A stretch of DNA of 64,000 nt, from assembly GCF_000986865.1 (NCBI RefSeq), contig NZ_LAVS01000013.1, positions 20,067 to 84,066 on the forward strand, read 5' to 3'. The DNA is from Rheinheimera mesophila (lineage in GTDB: Bacteria > Pseudomonadota > Gammaproteobacteria > Enterobacterales > Alteromonadaceae). The notes under the pieces are model-generated. The model had not been told where the DNA came from, made no database searches, and saw nothing but the letters and a program-made list of their open reading frames with translations. This document shows positions 56,148-64,000 of the stretch, piece by piece; position 1 is the first letter of the stretch; each line of letters starts with the position of its first letter. Position numbers and translations under genes: made by a program.

Positions 56148-57394
56148 TGTCTGACAATCACAGTGCAGAACAAGCTTTGGATCTGGTGATCGCAGGCGGT
56201 GGTATGGCCGGATCACTGCTGGCTTATGTGCTGCTTTGTCAAAACCCCGGATTAAAGCTGGCCATTGTGGAGCAGAGTTCAGAGCTTGGTAAGGACGAGC
56301 AACCTTCCAAAGCCAGCTTTGATAGCCGCAGCATCGCCCTGGCGCATGGCAGTGTAGAGCTGTTGCAGCAATGGGGTTTATGGCAGGAGTTGCAGCCAAG
56401 TGGCTGTGCGATTAAACATATTCATATCTCTGACCGGGGCCATTTTGGTAAAACCTACTTAAATGCCGCCGATTATCAGTTGTCGGCTTTAGGCCAGGTG
56501 ATTGAAGTCGAAGCCATAGGCGAAGTGCTGTGGCAAAAACTGAAAGCCTTCACCGCACAGGGCCGCTTAAGCTGGTTTTACAGCGATGCGATTGACGCAC
56601 TCAATCCGACCGCAGAACTACAGCACATCAGTCTGAAAAGTGGCGCACAACTGCAAAGCAAGTTGTTAGTCATCGCTGAAGGCGGGCTATCTCCCAGCCG
56701 CACTTTAGCGGGTTTTGAGCTGAAATCTGATGATTATCAGCAGCATGCGCTGATCGCCAATATAGGTGTGGCCGACTCGCATCAACACAAAGCTTTTGAA
56801 CGTTTTACGCCAACAGGGCCACTCGCGCTATTGCCGTTAACCCGGCAGCGTTATTCGCTGGTCTGGACTTTAACGCCTGAACAAGCAGCACAGCATGTAC
56901 AGCAAACCGATGCCGAGTTTTTAGCGGCATTGCAACAAGCCGCAGGCCACAGGGCTGGTGTGTTTAAAACTGTCGGTCAGCGGGTGGTGTATCCGTTAAG
57001 TTTAAAACGGGCCACTGAGGCTTCGCGCCATCGTACTGTGCTTGTAGGCAACAGTTTGCATAATCTGCATCCTATTGCAGGGCAGGGGTTTAATCTGGCG
57101 ATTCGCGACATTTACAGCTTAACTTTATTGCTGCAAAAACATCAGACTGACGCGGGTTGTTATGCGCTCACCACAGCCTATCAGCAGGCGCGTTTACCAG
57201 ACATGCAGCAAGTGATTTTGTATACCGACTCTTTAGTACGGCTATTTTCCAATAGATCCCGCCTGATGGCGCTTGGCCGCAATACAGGGTTGCTTGCCTT
57301 AAACCTTTGTCCTGAATTAAAACAAGTGGTGGCCAATCAAGCCATGGGACTGAATTCTATTCGCCAGTTAAAGGCGCTTTTGACTCGCGCTTAA
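56147..57394 (+). CDS. ubiH: 2-octaprenyl-6-methoxyphenol hydroxylase
   Basis: FAD-dependent ubiquinone hydroxylase. Dinucleotide motif VIAGGGMAGSLLAY, SFDSRSIALAHGS, and the UbiH/COQ6 signature LVGNSLHNLHPIAGQGFNLAIRD, where the usual GDAAH is GNSLH. Length is 415 aa. It starts at the ATG within the pepP stop overlap; a TTG three bases earlier is rejected. It is followed by the paralogue ubiI. Confidence 0.94.
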   Translation: MSDNHSAEQALDLVIAGGGMAGSLLAYVLLCQNPGLKLAIVEQSSELGKDEQPSKASFDSRSIALAHGSVELLQQWGLWQELQPSGCAIKHIHISDRGHFGKTYLNAADYQLSALGQVIEVEAIGEVLWQKLKAFTAQGRLSWFYSDAIDALNPTAELQHISLKSGAQLQSKLLVIAEGGLSPSRTLAGFELKSDDYQQHALIANIGVADSHQHKAFERFTPTGPLALLPLTRQRYSLVWTLTPEQAAQHVQQTDAEFLAALQQAAGHRAGVFKTVGQRVVYPLSLKRATEASRHRTVLVGNSLHNLHPIAGQGFNLAIRDIYSLTLLLQKHQTDAGCYALTTAYQQARLPDMQQVILYTDSLVRLFSNRSRLMALGRNTGLLALNLCPELKQVVANQAMGLNSIRQLKALLTRA

Positions 57395-57405
57395 CAGAGA
57401 GAATT

Positions 57406-58611
57406 ATGCAGGAATATGACGTATCAATAGTAGGCGCAGGCAGTGCTGGTTTAACCCTGGCCTTATTGCTTGCCGACTTGCCGCTTAAAATTGCTGTGCT
57501 GGATAAAGGCCCAGCGCCAGAGCTGGTCACACCCAGCTTACAGCGGGTCAGCGCGCTGAATCAGGCGTCAAAACGTTTATTGAGTCAGTTAGGTGTTTGG
57601 CAGGACTTAACCTCAGCCGCGCCTTATACCGATATGAAGGTATGGGAAGCCGATAGTTTTGGTCGCATTGAGTTTTCTGCTTTGGAGCAAGGTTGTGATG
57701 AACTGGGCTTTATTGTCGATAACGAGCAGCTACGTGCTGCGCTCTACAACAAACTGCAAACTAAAACCAATGTCAGTTGCCTGTTTCAAAGCCGTATTCA
57801 AAACATCAGCAATAGTGAACAGCAAAACCTGTTAACGCTTGAAGGCCAGGGGCCAATGCTGTGCAAACTGCTGGTGGCAGCCGATGGTGCTCACTCTTTT
57901 GTCCGCCAGCAATTGCACATGCCTATCGCTTTTTGGGATTACCAGCATCAGGCTTTGGTGGCACAAGTTCGTACCAGCGAGCCGCATCAACGCTGTGCCC
58001 GACAGGTGTTTTTACCCACAGGCCCGCTGGCGTTATTGCCATTGGCAGACCCGCATCTGGTTTCTATTGTCTGGAGTACCAGCCCGGAGCAGGCCGCTGA
58101 ACTGCAAGCTATGCCAGCCCAGCAATTTAATAAAGCCTTAACGGCAGCCAGCAATGCTGTGCTTGGATTACTGCAGCTTGAGTCGGACCTCAGCAGTTAT
58201 CCGCTAAAAATGCGTTATGCCAGCGAATGGGTACTGAATAAAACTGTGCTGGTGGCCGACGCTGCACACACCATTCACCCGCTGGCGGGGCAGGGTATGA
58301 ACCTGGGTTTAATGGACGTTGCCGCATTAGCAGAACTAATAGATCAGCAAATTAGCGCACAAAAACCTGTGAATGAACAACGTATGCTGCGAAATTACGA
58401 GCGCTGGCGTAAGGCGGAAGCTCAAACTCTGATCGCCGCTATGGAAGCCTTTAAACAAGGCTTTGGCCGCCAAAACCCGCTGCTGAAATTAGTTCGCGGT
58501 GTGGGAATGAAGCTTACCGACAAACTACCTTTCGTAAAACAAAAAATAATGGCAGCGGCTTTGGGGGATTCCGGCGATCTCCCGCAGCGGGCGCGCCCTA
58601 CAGTCAAATAA
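57406..58611 (+). CDS. ubiI: FAD-dependent ubiquinone hydroxylase UbiI
   Basis: Paralogue of UbiH responsible for C5 hydroxylation in E. coli (formerly VisC). VGAGSAGLTLALLL, RVSALNQAS, LVAADGAHSFVRQQL and ADAAHTIHPLAGQGMNLGLMD are all present. Length is 401 aa. The C-terminal tail (GDLPQRARPTVK) is encoded by a GC-rich inverted-repeat-like stretch, CCCGCAGCGGGCGCGCCC, so the last residues may be repeat-derived. Confidence 0.92.
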   Translation: MQEYDVSIVGAGSAGLTLALLLADLPLKIAVLDKGPAPELVTPSLQRVSALNQASKRLLSQLGVWQDLTSAAPYTDMKVWEADSFGRIEFSALEQGCDELGFIVDNEQLRAALYNKLQTKTNVSCLFQSRIQNISNSEQQNLLTLEGQGPMLCKLLVAADGAHSFVRQQLHMPIAFWDYQHQALVAQVRTSEPHQRCARQVFLPTGPLALLPLADPHLVSIVWSTSPEQAAELQAMPAQQFNKALTAASNAVLGLLQLESDLSSYPLKMRYASEWVLNKTVLVADAAHTIHPLAGQGMNLGLMDVAALAELIDQQISAQKPVNEQRMLRNYERWRKAEAQTLIAAMEAFKQGFGRQNPLLKLVRGVGMKLTDKLPFVKQKIMAAALGDSGDLPQRARPTVK

Positions 58612-58631
58612 CAGGCTATTAAAAGACCTAA

Positions 58632-58664
58632 AATGGCAGGGTTATTGGCTCTAACCTTGCCATT
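58632..58664. terminator. Hairpin after ubiI, possible terminator
   Basis: AATGGCAGGGTTA / TAACCTTGCCATT, a 13-bp stem with one G-T pair and a 7-nt loop. No T tract, so termination is uncertain. Confidence 0.35.
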
Positions 58665-58716
58665 CGCATTATTAAATCTAATCCAAAAGGGGCTGTTGGC
58701 CTCTGATGCCTTCGGT

Positions 58717-58722
58717 TATAAT
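58717..58722 (+). promoter_or_regulatory. Candidate -10 for the gcv genes
   Basis: TATAAT, perfect. The nearest -35-like TTGGCC lies 15 nt upstream, shorter than ideal. It is about 300 nt before gcvT, so a long leader containing copy E would result. Confidence 0.35.
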
Positions 58723-58763
58723 CCAGCTCATCTTAAAAATGTCATTTGGTTATAACGCCTACG

Positions 58764-58888
58764 TTACCCAAATTAATTGCAGTTGCAGCGCGGCGGCAAG
58801 CGAGCGAGACCCATGAGCATAGTTGCCCTATGTGATTGGGGCGAAAGAGCGCGGTCAACAAAGCTGCGGCTGCAAGTAAGAAGGGTAA
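58764..58888 (-). repeat. ERIC-like palindromic element, copy E
   Basis: 125 nt between TTACCCAAATTAATTGC and GCAAGTAAGAAGGGTAA, core GAGCATAG / CTATGTGATTGGGG. It lies in the 415-nt ubiI-gcvT gap, which has no gene. Confidence 0.85.
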
Positions 58889-58949
58889 AACAAACCAATG
58901 ACAAGTTCCTGTTGTTCACGCGGCCTGAAAAGCTCCAGCAGCGCAGGCC

Positions 58950-59007
58950 AGAATTAGTTGACTGCTTCGGCAGCATAGTTACCCAAGTAGCTTCAAATAC
59001 GACGGTA
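58950..59007 (-). repeat. Scrambled ERIC-like remnant
   Basis: Contains GTTGACTGC, GCATAGTT, TACCCAAGTA and GCTTCAAATACGACGGTA, recognisable ERIC-like pieces in rearranged order, immediately before gcvT. Confidence 0.5.
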
Positions 59008-59026
59008 AAAAACTGGGGAAAAACAG

Positions 59027-60106
59027 ATGGCCCAAAAAACAGTATTATTCGCCAAGCATGTCGAATGTGGTGCAAAAATGGTGGACTTTCACGGCTGGGA
59101 TATGCCGCTGAACTACGGTTCACAAATTGAAGAACACCACAATGTCCGCCAGGACGCTGGTATGTTCGACGTCTCTCACATGACAATCGTTGACCTGAAA
59201 GGGCCAAACACCCGTAACTTCCTGCGTTATTTACTCGCTAACGACGTCAATAAACTGACTGTGCCAGGCAAAGCCTTATACAGCGGCATGTTAAACGAAG
59301 CCGGTGGCGTGATTGACGATTTAATAGTGTATTTCCTGGCCGAGGACTTCTTCCGTTTAGTGGTGAACTCTGCCACCCGCGAAAAGGACTTGGCCTGGAT
59401 CAACCAGCAAGCCGCAGCCTACAACGTCACAGTCACCGAGCGCCCAGAGTTTGCCATGATTGCTGTGCAAGGCCCGCAAGCCAAAGCCAAAGTTGCCACT
59501 GTATTAACCGAACAGCAAAAAGCTGCAGTGGCTGGCATGAAGCCATTTTTTGGTGTGCAGGCCGGTTCTTTGTTTATTGCCACGACAGGCTACACAGGCG
59601 AAGACGGCTACGAAATTTCATTACCTAACGAAGAAGCCGCTGACTTCTGGCAAAAACTGCTGGACGCTGGAGTAAAACCTGCTGGTTTAGGTGCGCGTGA
59701 CACTTTACGGTTAGAAGCCGGTATGAACCTGTACGGTCAGGATATGGACGAAACTGTATCTCCGCTGGCCGCCAACATGGGCTGGACCATTGCATGGGAA
59801 CCAAGCGACCGTAACTTTATTGGCCGCGCAGCACTGGAACAACAAAAAGCCGCTGGCACTATGAAGCTGGTGGGCTTAGTGATGGAACAAAAAGGCGTAT
59901 TACGTCACGGCCAGAAAGTGGTAACTGAAGGCGGCGAAGGTGAAATTACCTCTGGTACTTTCTCACCTACTTTAGGTTTTAGTATTGCGATGGCCCGTGT
60001 TCCAGCTTCAACTGGCGACACAGCCGAAGTAGATATCCGTGGCAAACTGGTTCAGGTCAAAGTTGTAAAACCTAACTTTGTTCGTATGGGTAAAAAAGTA
60101 ATCTGA
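59027..60106 (+). CDS. gcvT: Aminomethyltransferase (glycine cleavage T protein)
   Basis: Transfers the methylene group from lipoylated GcvH to tetrahydrofolate. It shows the GcvT start [43 protein letters not shown] and [11 protein letters not shown]. Length is 359 aa. Order gcvT-gcvH-gcvP as in E. coli, but with intergenic gaps of 244 and 293 nt filled by repeats and hairpins. No glycine-riboswitch aptamer was recognised upstream. Confidence 0.96.
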   Translation: MAQKTVLFAKHVECGAKMVDFHGWDMPLNYGSQIEEHHNVRQDAGMFDVSHMTIVDLKGPNTRNFLRYLLANDVNKLTVPGKALYSGMLNEAGGVIDDLIVYFLAEDFFRLVVNSATREKDLAWINQQAAAYNVTVTERPEFAMIAVQGPQAKAKVATVLTEQQKAAVAGMKPFFGVQAGSLFIATTGYTGEDGYEISLPNEEAADFWQKLLDAGVKPAGLGARDTLRLEAGMNLYGQDMDETVSPLAANMGWTIAWEPSDRNFIGRAALEQQKAAGTMKLVGLVMEQKGVLRHGQKVVTEGGEGEITSGTFSPTLGFSIAMARVPASTGDTAEVDIRGKLVQVKVVKPNFVRMGKKVI

Positions 60107-60107
60107 T

Positions 60108-60184
60108 ATACCCGTCGTACTTGAAGCTGCGGCTTTATGGACTGCGCCATGTCGCCGCCCCGCAGCATCAAGATACTTGGGTAT
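60108..60184 (+). repeat. ERIC-like element, copy G, internally deleted
   Basis: 77 nt. The left end ATACCCGTCGTACTTGAAGC begins one nt after the gcvT stop and the right end ATACTTGGGTAT is kept, but the central CATAG/CTATG part is missing. Confidence 0.75.
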
Positions 60185-60194
60185 AGATACAGCG

Positions 60195-60313
60195 GCTTGC
60201 TTTGTTTGTTTTCTGTTGATTGAAAAATAAACAAACAAGGCAGGCGGCCATAAGCTTGCGGCAGAAGCATAGCTTCGCTATGTTGTTTGCCAGAGTCAGT
60301 TTGTAGACTGACT
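60195..60313 (+). promoter_or_regulatory. Three consecutive hairpins between gcvT and gcvH
   Basis: A 17-bp stem with two G-T pairs (arms 60195-60211 and 60229-60245, TTGTTTGTTT with AAACAAACAA at its core), then CATAGC ttc GCTATG (60268-60282), then AGTCAGT / ACTGACT (60294-60313). It lies just upstream of the gcvH ribosome site. Function unknown. Confidence 0.5.
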
Positions 60314-60350
60314 GCGATTAACAACACATTCAGCACCAAGGAACATAACA

Positions 60351-60740
60351 ATGAGCAACATCCCTAACGAATTAAAGTACGCCCCGTCACATGAGTGGGT
60401 TCGTGACGAAGGCAATGGCGTTTTCACTGTAGGTATTTCTGAGCACGCTCAGGACCTGTTAGGTGACATGGTATTTGTTGAATTACCAGACGTAGGTGAC
60501 ACTGTTGCTCAGGGTGATGACGTTGCAGTCGCTGAGTCGGTAAAAGCTGCATCAGATATCTATGCTCCGGTATCTGGCGAAATCGTTGCAGTCAACGATG
60601 CATTAAACGACTCACCAGAGCTGGTGAACAGCGCACCTTACGGTGACGGCTGGATGTTCAAAATCAAGATTTCTGACGAATCTGAACTGGCAGGCTTATT
60701 AGACGCCGCTGGTTATCAGAACGTTGTAGATTCTGAATAA
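60351..60740 (+). CDS. gcvH: Glycine cleavage system H protein
   Basis: Lipoyl carrier of the glycine cleavage complex. Lipoylated lysine is Lys65 in [19 protein letters not shown]-terminal [10 protein letters not shown] and C-terminal [10 protein letters not shown] are typical. Length is 129 aa. AAGGAAC lies before the ATG. It is followed by its own terminator. Confidence 0.97.
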   Translation: MSNIPNELKYAPSHEWVRDEGNGVFTVGISEHAQDLLGDMVFVELPDVGDTVAQGDDVAVAESVKAASDIYAPVSGEIVAVNDALNDSPELVNSAPYGDGWMFKIKISDESELAGLLDAAGYQNVVDSE

Positions 60741-60757
60741 GTCGACTGGAAATATTT

Positions 60758-60787
60758 AATAAAGCCCTGTTTGCACAGGGCTTTTAA
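60758..60787 (+). terminator. Terminator of gcvH
   Basis: AAAGCCCTG tttgca CAGGGCTTT plus TAATT, 9-bp stem. An ERIC-like element begins at its end. Confidence 0.8.
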
Positions 60788-60912
60788 TTACCCGTCGTAC
60801 TTGAAGCTGCAGCTTTGTTGTCTGCGTGCTCCAGACCCAGTCACATAGTGAACTATGCTCCTGGGGTCTGAAACACTTGCCGCCTCGCTGCAACATCAAT
60901 TACTTAGGGTAT
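60788..60912 (+). repeat. ERIC-like palindromic element, copy H
   Basis: 125 nt: TTACCCGTCGTACTTGAAGC at the left, core CCCAGTCACATAG / CTATGCTCCTGGGG, right end CAACATCAATTACTTAGGGT. Confidence 0.9.
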
Positions 60913-60928
60913 GAAAACCAAGGTTAGG

Positions 60929-60956
60929 CGGGGGTACATATCCCCAACAGGGATAT
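60929..60956 (+). promoter_or_regulatory. Alternative hairpins in the gcvP leader
   Basis: ATATCCC caaca GGGATAT (60938-60956) is a perfect 7-bp hairpin. The same CCCC can instead pair with GGGG at 60931-60934. The two are mutually exclusive, about 80 nt before the gcvP start. Confidence 0.4.
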
Positions 60957-61033
60957 TAGGTGCCACTGGGCCAAAAGCCTGAGCAGCACGTAATCTCCAA
61001 CATATTGTTAAGACCATTTAGGAACTTCAAGGC

Positions 61034-63925
61034 ATGACCACTTCAGCTGTGAAAACCCTGTCGCAACTTGCGAACCACCAGGAATTTATTCAACGCCATA
61101 TAGGCCCGGACGCTAACGAAACAGCAGCTATGCTGGCTGAATTAGGCGTAAGCAGCATGGAAGAGCTGATCGCACAAACTGTGCCTGCTTCCATTCGCCT
61201 GCCAAAGCCATTGGCAATTGGTGAAGCCACAACTGAAGCGGACGCTCTGGCGTACTTAAAAGCGGCTGCGAGCAAAAACAAACTATTCAAAAGCTACATT
61301 GGTATGGGCTACCACCCAACACTGACACCAAACGTGATTTTACGTAACGTGTTAGAAAACCCGGGCTGGTACACTGCGTACACCCCATACCAGCCAGAAA
61401 TTGCTCAGGGCCGTTTAGAAGCTCTGCTGAACTTCCAACAAGTGTCTTTAGATTTAACAGGTATGGAGCTGGCATCGGCTTCATTACTGGACGAAGCCAC
61501 TGCCGCTGCTGAAGCTATGGCGCTGGCCAAACGTGTGGCAAAAAGCAAAGCCAATACCTACTTTATCGCTGACGATGTACACCCACAAACGATAGACGTA
61601 GTGCGTACCCGTGCGGAAATGTTTGGTTTTGACGTGATCATTGGCAAAGCCACTGACGCAGTAAACCACGACGTGTTTGGTGCTTTATTACAATACCCTT
61701 CAACGACGGGTGAAGTGCGTAACGACAGCGGTCTGATTGCAGCGCTGCAGGCGAAAAAAGCCGTAGTTGCAGTAGCAGCCGACATGATGAGCTTACTGTT
61801 ATTAAAATCTCCAGGCGAGCTAGGTGCAGACGTAGTGCTAGGTTCTGCCCAGCGTTTTGGTGTGCCTATGGCTTTTGGTGGCCCACACTCAGCATTCTTC
61901 GCTACCCGTGACGATTACAAACGTTCTATGCCAGGCCGTATCATAGGTGTGTCGAAAGACCGTCGTGGTAATCAGGCTTTGCGTATGGCCATGCAAACCC
62001 GTGAACAGCATATCCGTCGTGAAAAAGCTAACTCCAACATCTGTACTGCACAGGTATTGCTGGCCAACATGGCGTCTTTCTTCGCTGTGTACCACGGCCC
62101 TGAAGGCCTGAAAAACATCGCTGAACGTATTCACCGTTCTGCTGACGTATTTGCCGCTGGCCTGCAAGCCAAAGGCGTATCATTAGTTCACAACACCTGG
62201 TTCGATACTGTGACCTTTAAAGTGGCTGACCGCGCCGCTGTGGTAGCTCGCGCCATCGCCGCTGAAGTGAACTTACGTACTGATATCAGCGAGAGCTTAA
62301 GCGTAAGCTTTAACGAACTGACAAGTGCTTCTGACATCGCTCAGTTGTTTGACATAGTTCTGGGCGCTGGCCATGGCTTAGACGTGACTAAGTTAGACGC
62401 TGACATAGTTGCTAAAGGCTCCAACTCTATTCCTGCTGACTTAGTTCGTACTTCTAAGTACTTAACGCACCCGGTCTTTAACCAGTACCACAGTGAAACT
62501 GAAATGCTGCGTTATATTAAAAAGCTGGAAAACAAAGACTTAGCACTGAACCACTCGATGATTTCTTTAGGTTCGTGCACCATGAAGTTAAACGCTACGG
62601 CCGAAATGATCCCTGTGACCTGGCCAGAATTTGGTTCCTTGCACCCTTTCGTGCCACGCGATCAGGCCGAAGGTTACTACCAAATGATTGGCGAGCTGGC
62701 CAACTGGTTAGTCGACATCACTGGCTACGACGCTGTGTCTATGCAGCCCAACTCAGGTGCTCAGGGCGAATACGCCGGTATGATCGCTATTCGTAAATAC
62801 CACGAAAGCCGCGGCGATTCACACCGTAATGTGTGTTTAATTCCTGTGTCTGCGCACGGTACTAACCCTGCCACAGCAGCTATGGCTTGCTTTGAAGTGG
62901 TACTGGTGGATTGCGACAAGAGCGGCAACATCGACATGGCCGATTTAAAAGCCAAAGCCGAAGCTGTATCTGACAAGTTAGCCGCCATTATGGTGACTTA
63001 CCCGTCGACCCACGGTGTGTTTGAAGAGTCTATCCGCGAGCTGTGTGACATCATTCACGCCCACGGTGGCCAGGTGTATATGGACGGCGCCAACATGAAC
63101 GCTCAGGTAGGTATTACTTCTCCTGGCTTTATCGGTGCTGACGTATCGCATTTAAACCTGCACAAAACCTTCTGTATTCCTCACGGCGGTGGCGGCCCAG
63201 GTATGGGTCCAATTGGCGTGAAGAAACAATTGGCGCCGTTTATGCCAAACCACTCTGTTGTGAAAATTGAAGGCACAGGCCAGGACAACGGTGCAGTATC
63301 TGCAGCACCATTTGGTAGCGCAGGCATTCTGCCTATTAGCTGGATGTACATCAAAATGATGGGTGGCGACGGTTTACGTCAAGCCACTGAAATGGCGATT
63401 TTAAGCGCCAACTACATGGCGAAAAAACTGGGCGAACACTTCCCGGTGCTGTACGTAGGTACCAACGGCCGCGTAGCGCACGAATGTATTATCGACATGC
63501 GTCCACTCAAAGAAAAAACTGGCGTGACCGAAATGGACATCGCCAAACGTTTAATGGACTACGGCTTCCACGCCCCAACTATGTCATTCCCGGTAGCCGG
63601 CACGCTGATGATCGAGCCTACTGAGTCTGAAAGCAAAGTAGAGCTGGACAAATTTATCACCGCCATGACTTCTATTCGCAATGAAATTGCCAAGGTAGAA
63701 GCAGGGGAGTGGACTGCAGACAACAACCCACTGCATTTCGCACCTCATACGATGGAAGATATTTTCGACCCAAGCTGGGACCGCCCATACGAGCGTCAGT
63801 ACGCTGCATTCCCTGCACAGTACGTGGCAGAAAACAAATTCTGGCCAACAGTCACCCGTATCGACGACGTATACGGCGACCGCAACCTGATGTGTGCTTG
63901 CCCTAGTCCGGAAGATTATCGGTAA
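61034..63925 (+). CDS. gcvP: Glycine dehydrogenase (decarboxylating), P protein
   Basis: PLP enzyme that decarboxylates glycine and passes the aminomethyl group to GcvH. Single-chain form, 963 aa, with two homologous halves. The N-terminal half has MLAELG and [18 protein letters not shown]. The C-terminal catalytic half has [24 protein letters not shown] and the PLP lysine Lys711 in [18 protein letters not shown]. The ATG at 61034 is preceded by TTCAAGG. No T tract or clear terminator is visible in the 75 nt that remain after the stop. Confidence 0.97.
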   Translation: MTTSAVKTLSQLANHQEFIQRHIGPDANETAAMLAELGVSSMEELIAQTVPASIRLPKPLAIGEATTEADALAYLKAAASKNKLFKSYIGMGYHPTLTPNVILRNVLENPGWYTAYTPYQPEIAQGRLEALLNFQQVSLDLTGMELASASLLDEATAAAEAMALAKRVAKSKANTYFIADDVHPQTIDVVRTRAEMFGFDVIIGKATDAVNHDVFGALLQYPSTTGEVRNDSGLIAALQAKKAVVAVAADMMSLLLLKSPGELGADVVLGSAQRFGVPMAFGGPHSAFFATRDDYKRSMPGRIIGVSKDRRGNQALRMAMQTREQHIRREKANSNICTAQVLLANMASFFAVYHGPEGLKNIAERIHRSADVFAAGLQAKGVSLVHNTWFDTVTFKVADRAAVVARAIAAEVNLRTDISESLSVSFNELTSASDIAQLFDIVLGAGHGLDVTKLDADIVAKGSNSIPADLVRTSKYLTHPVFNQYHSETEMLRYIKKLENKDLALNHSMISLGSCTMKLNATAEMIPVTWPEFGSLHPFVPRDQAEGYYQMIGELANWLVDITGYDAVSMQPNSGAQGEYAGMIAIRKYHESRGDSHRNVCLIPVSAHGTNPATAAMACFEVVLVDCDKSGNIDMADLKAKAEAVSDKLAAIMVTYPSTHGVFEESIRELCDIIHAHGGQVYMDGANMNAQVGITSPGFIGADVSHLNLHKTFCIPHGGGGPGMGPIGVKKQLAPFMPNHSVVKIEGTGQDNGAVSAAPFGSAGILPISWMYIKMMGGDGLRQATEMAILSANYMAKKLGEHFPVLYVGTNGRVAHECIIDMRPLKEKTGVTEMDIAKRLMDYGFHAPTMSFPVAGTLMIEPTESESKVELDKFITAMTSIRNEIAKVEAGEWTADNNPLHFAPHTMEDIFDPSWDRPYERQYAAFPAQYVAENKFWPTVTRIDDVYGDRNLMCACPSPEDYR

Positions 63926-64000
63926 TTGAAATTTTTTTGTCTAACGACAACTAGGTATCCGAAACTATAGCAAGTAAGTCGGACTCCTTTAACGAAAAAA

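Noticed and set aside
58612..59026. Possible glycine riboswitch before gcvT
   Set aside because: No tandem aptamer core could be recognised; the gap is explained by an ERIC-like copy, a remnant and a hairpin. A covariance-model search would settle it.

Overview
The window is an ordinary chromosomal stretch of a gammaproteobacterium. It shows no sign of plasmid, phage, CRISPR or insertion-sequence content. Gene content (SMC rather than MukB, DUF3014, DUF2878, a ycgL-mltB-ycgM-ycgN block, a large TonB-dependent receptor) points to an Alteromonadales/Chromatiaceae-type marine or freshwater bacterium such as Rheinheimera or Alishewanella. That placement is inference; no rRNA is present to settle it.

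Layout. Positions 1-7.5 kb hold the 3' part of tilS, a GGDEF diguanylate cyclase, a patatin lipase, DUF3014 and PlsC-type acyltransferase genes, the 4.5S RNA gene with its own promoter, and a few envelope or exported proteins. Positions 7.5-14.9 kb hold the complete his operon hisGDCBHAFI on the minus strand, preceded by a histidine-rich leader peptide and an attenuator. Positions 15-37 kb follow the E. coli-like backbone yoaA-tsaB-slp-fadD-rnd-minEDC-ycgL-ycgM-ycgN. Several blocks interrupt this backbone: an SDR/DUF2878/chalcone-isomerase-like operon, a TonB-dependent receptor, a PHO-box alkaline phosphatase, an exported methyltransferase with an alpha/beta hydrolase, a DUF4397 lipoprotein and an MltB-type transglycosylase. 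Positions 37-50 kb hold a small MscS channel, cysZ, smc-zipA-ligA, a DUF2919 gene, a TPR protein with a degenerate receiver domain, four tandem tRNA-Val(UAC) genes, gltX and a DUF481 barrel. Positions 50.9-64 kb hold serA, rpiA, fau, 6S RNA and zapA on the minus strand, then ygfB-pepP-ubiH-ubiI-gcvT-gcvH-gcvP on the plus strand, the same order as in E. coli.

Functionally the window covers histidine, serine, glycine/one-carbon and ubiquinone metabolism, cell division (MinCDE, ZipA, ZapA, SMC), translation (TilS, TsaB, GltX, tRNA-Val, 4.5S RNA) and fatty-acid activation.

No convincing new multi-gene system was found. The most notable non-coding signal is a family of about 125-bp imperfect palindromes resembling ERIC elements: seven full-length or nearly full-length copies, one internally deleted copy and one scrambled remnant. 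Five of them have the same end placed within about 4 nt of a stop codon. Other points worth a look are tandem tRNA-Val 3'-end remnants downstream of the tRNA operon, reminiscent of E. coli rtT repeats; a tandemly repeated terminator; a receiver domain whose phospho-acceptor Asp is replaced by Ser; and several structured leaders in the gcv region.
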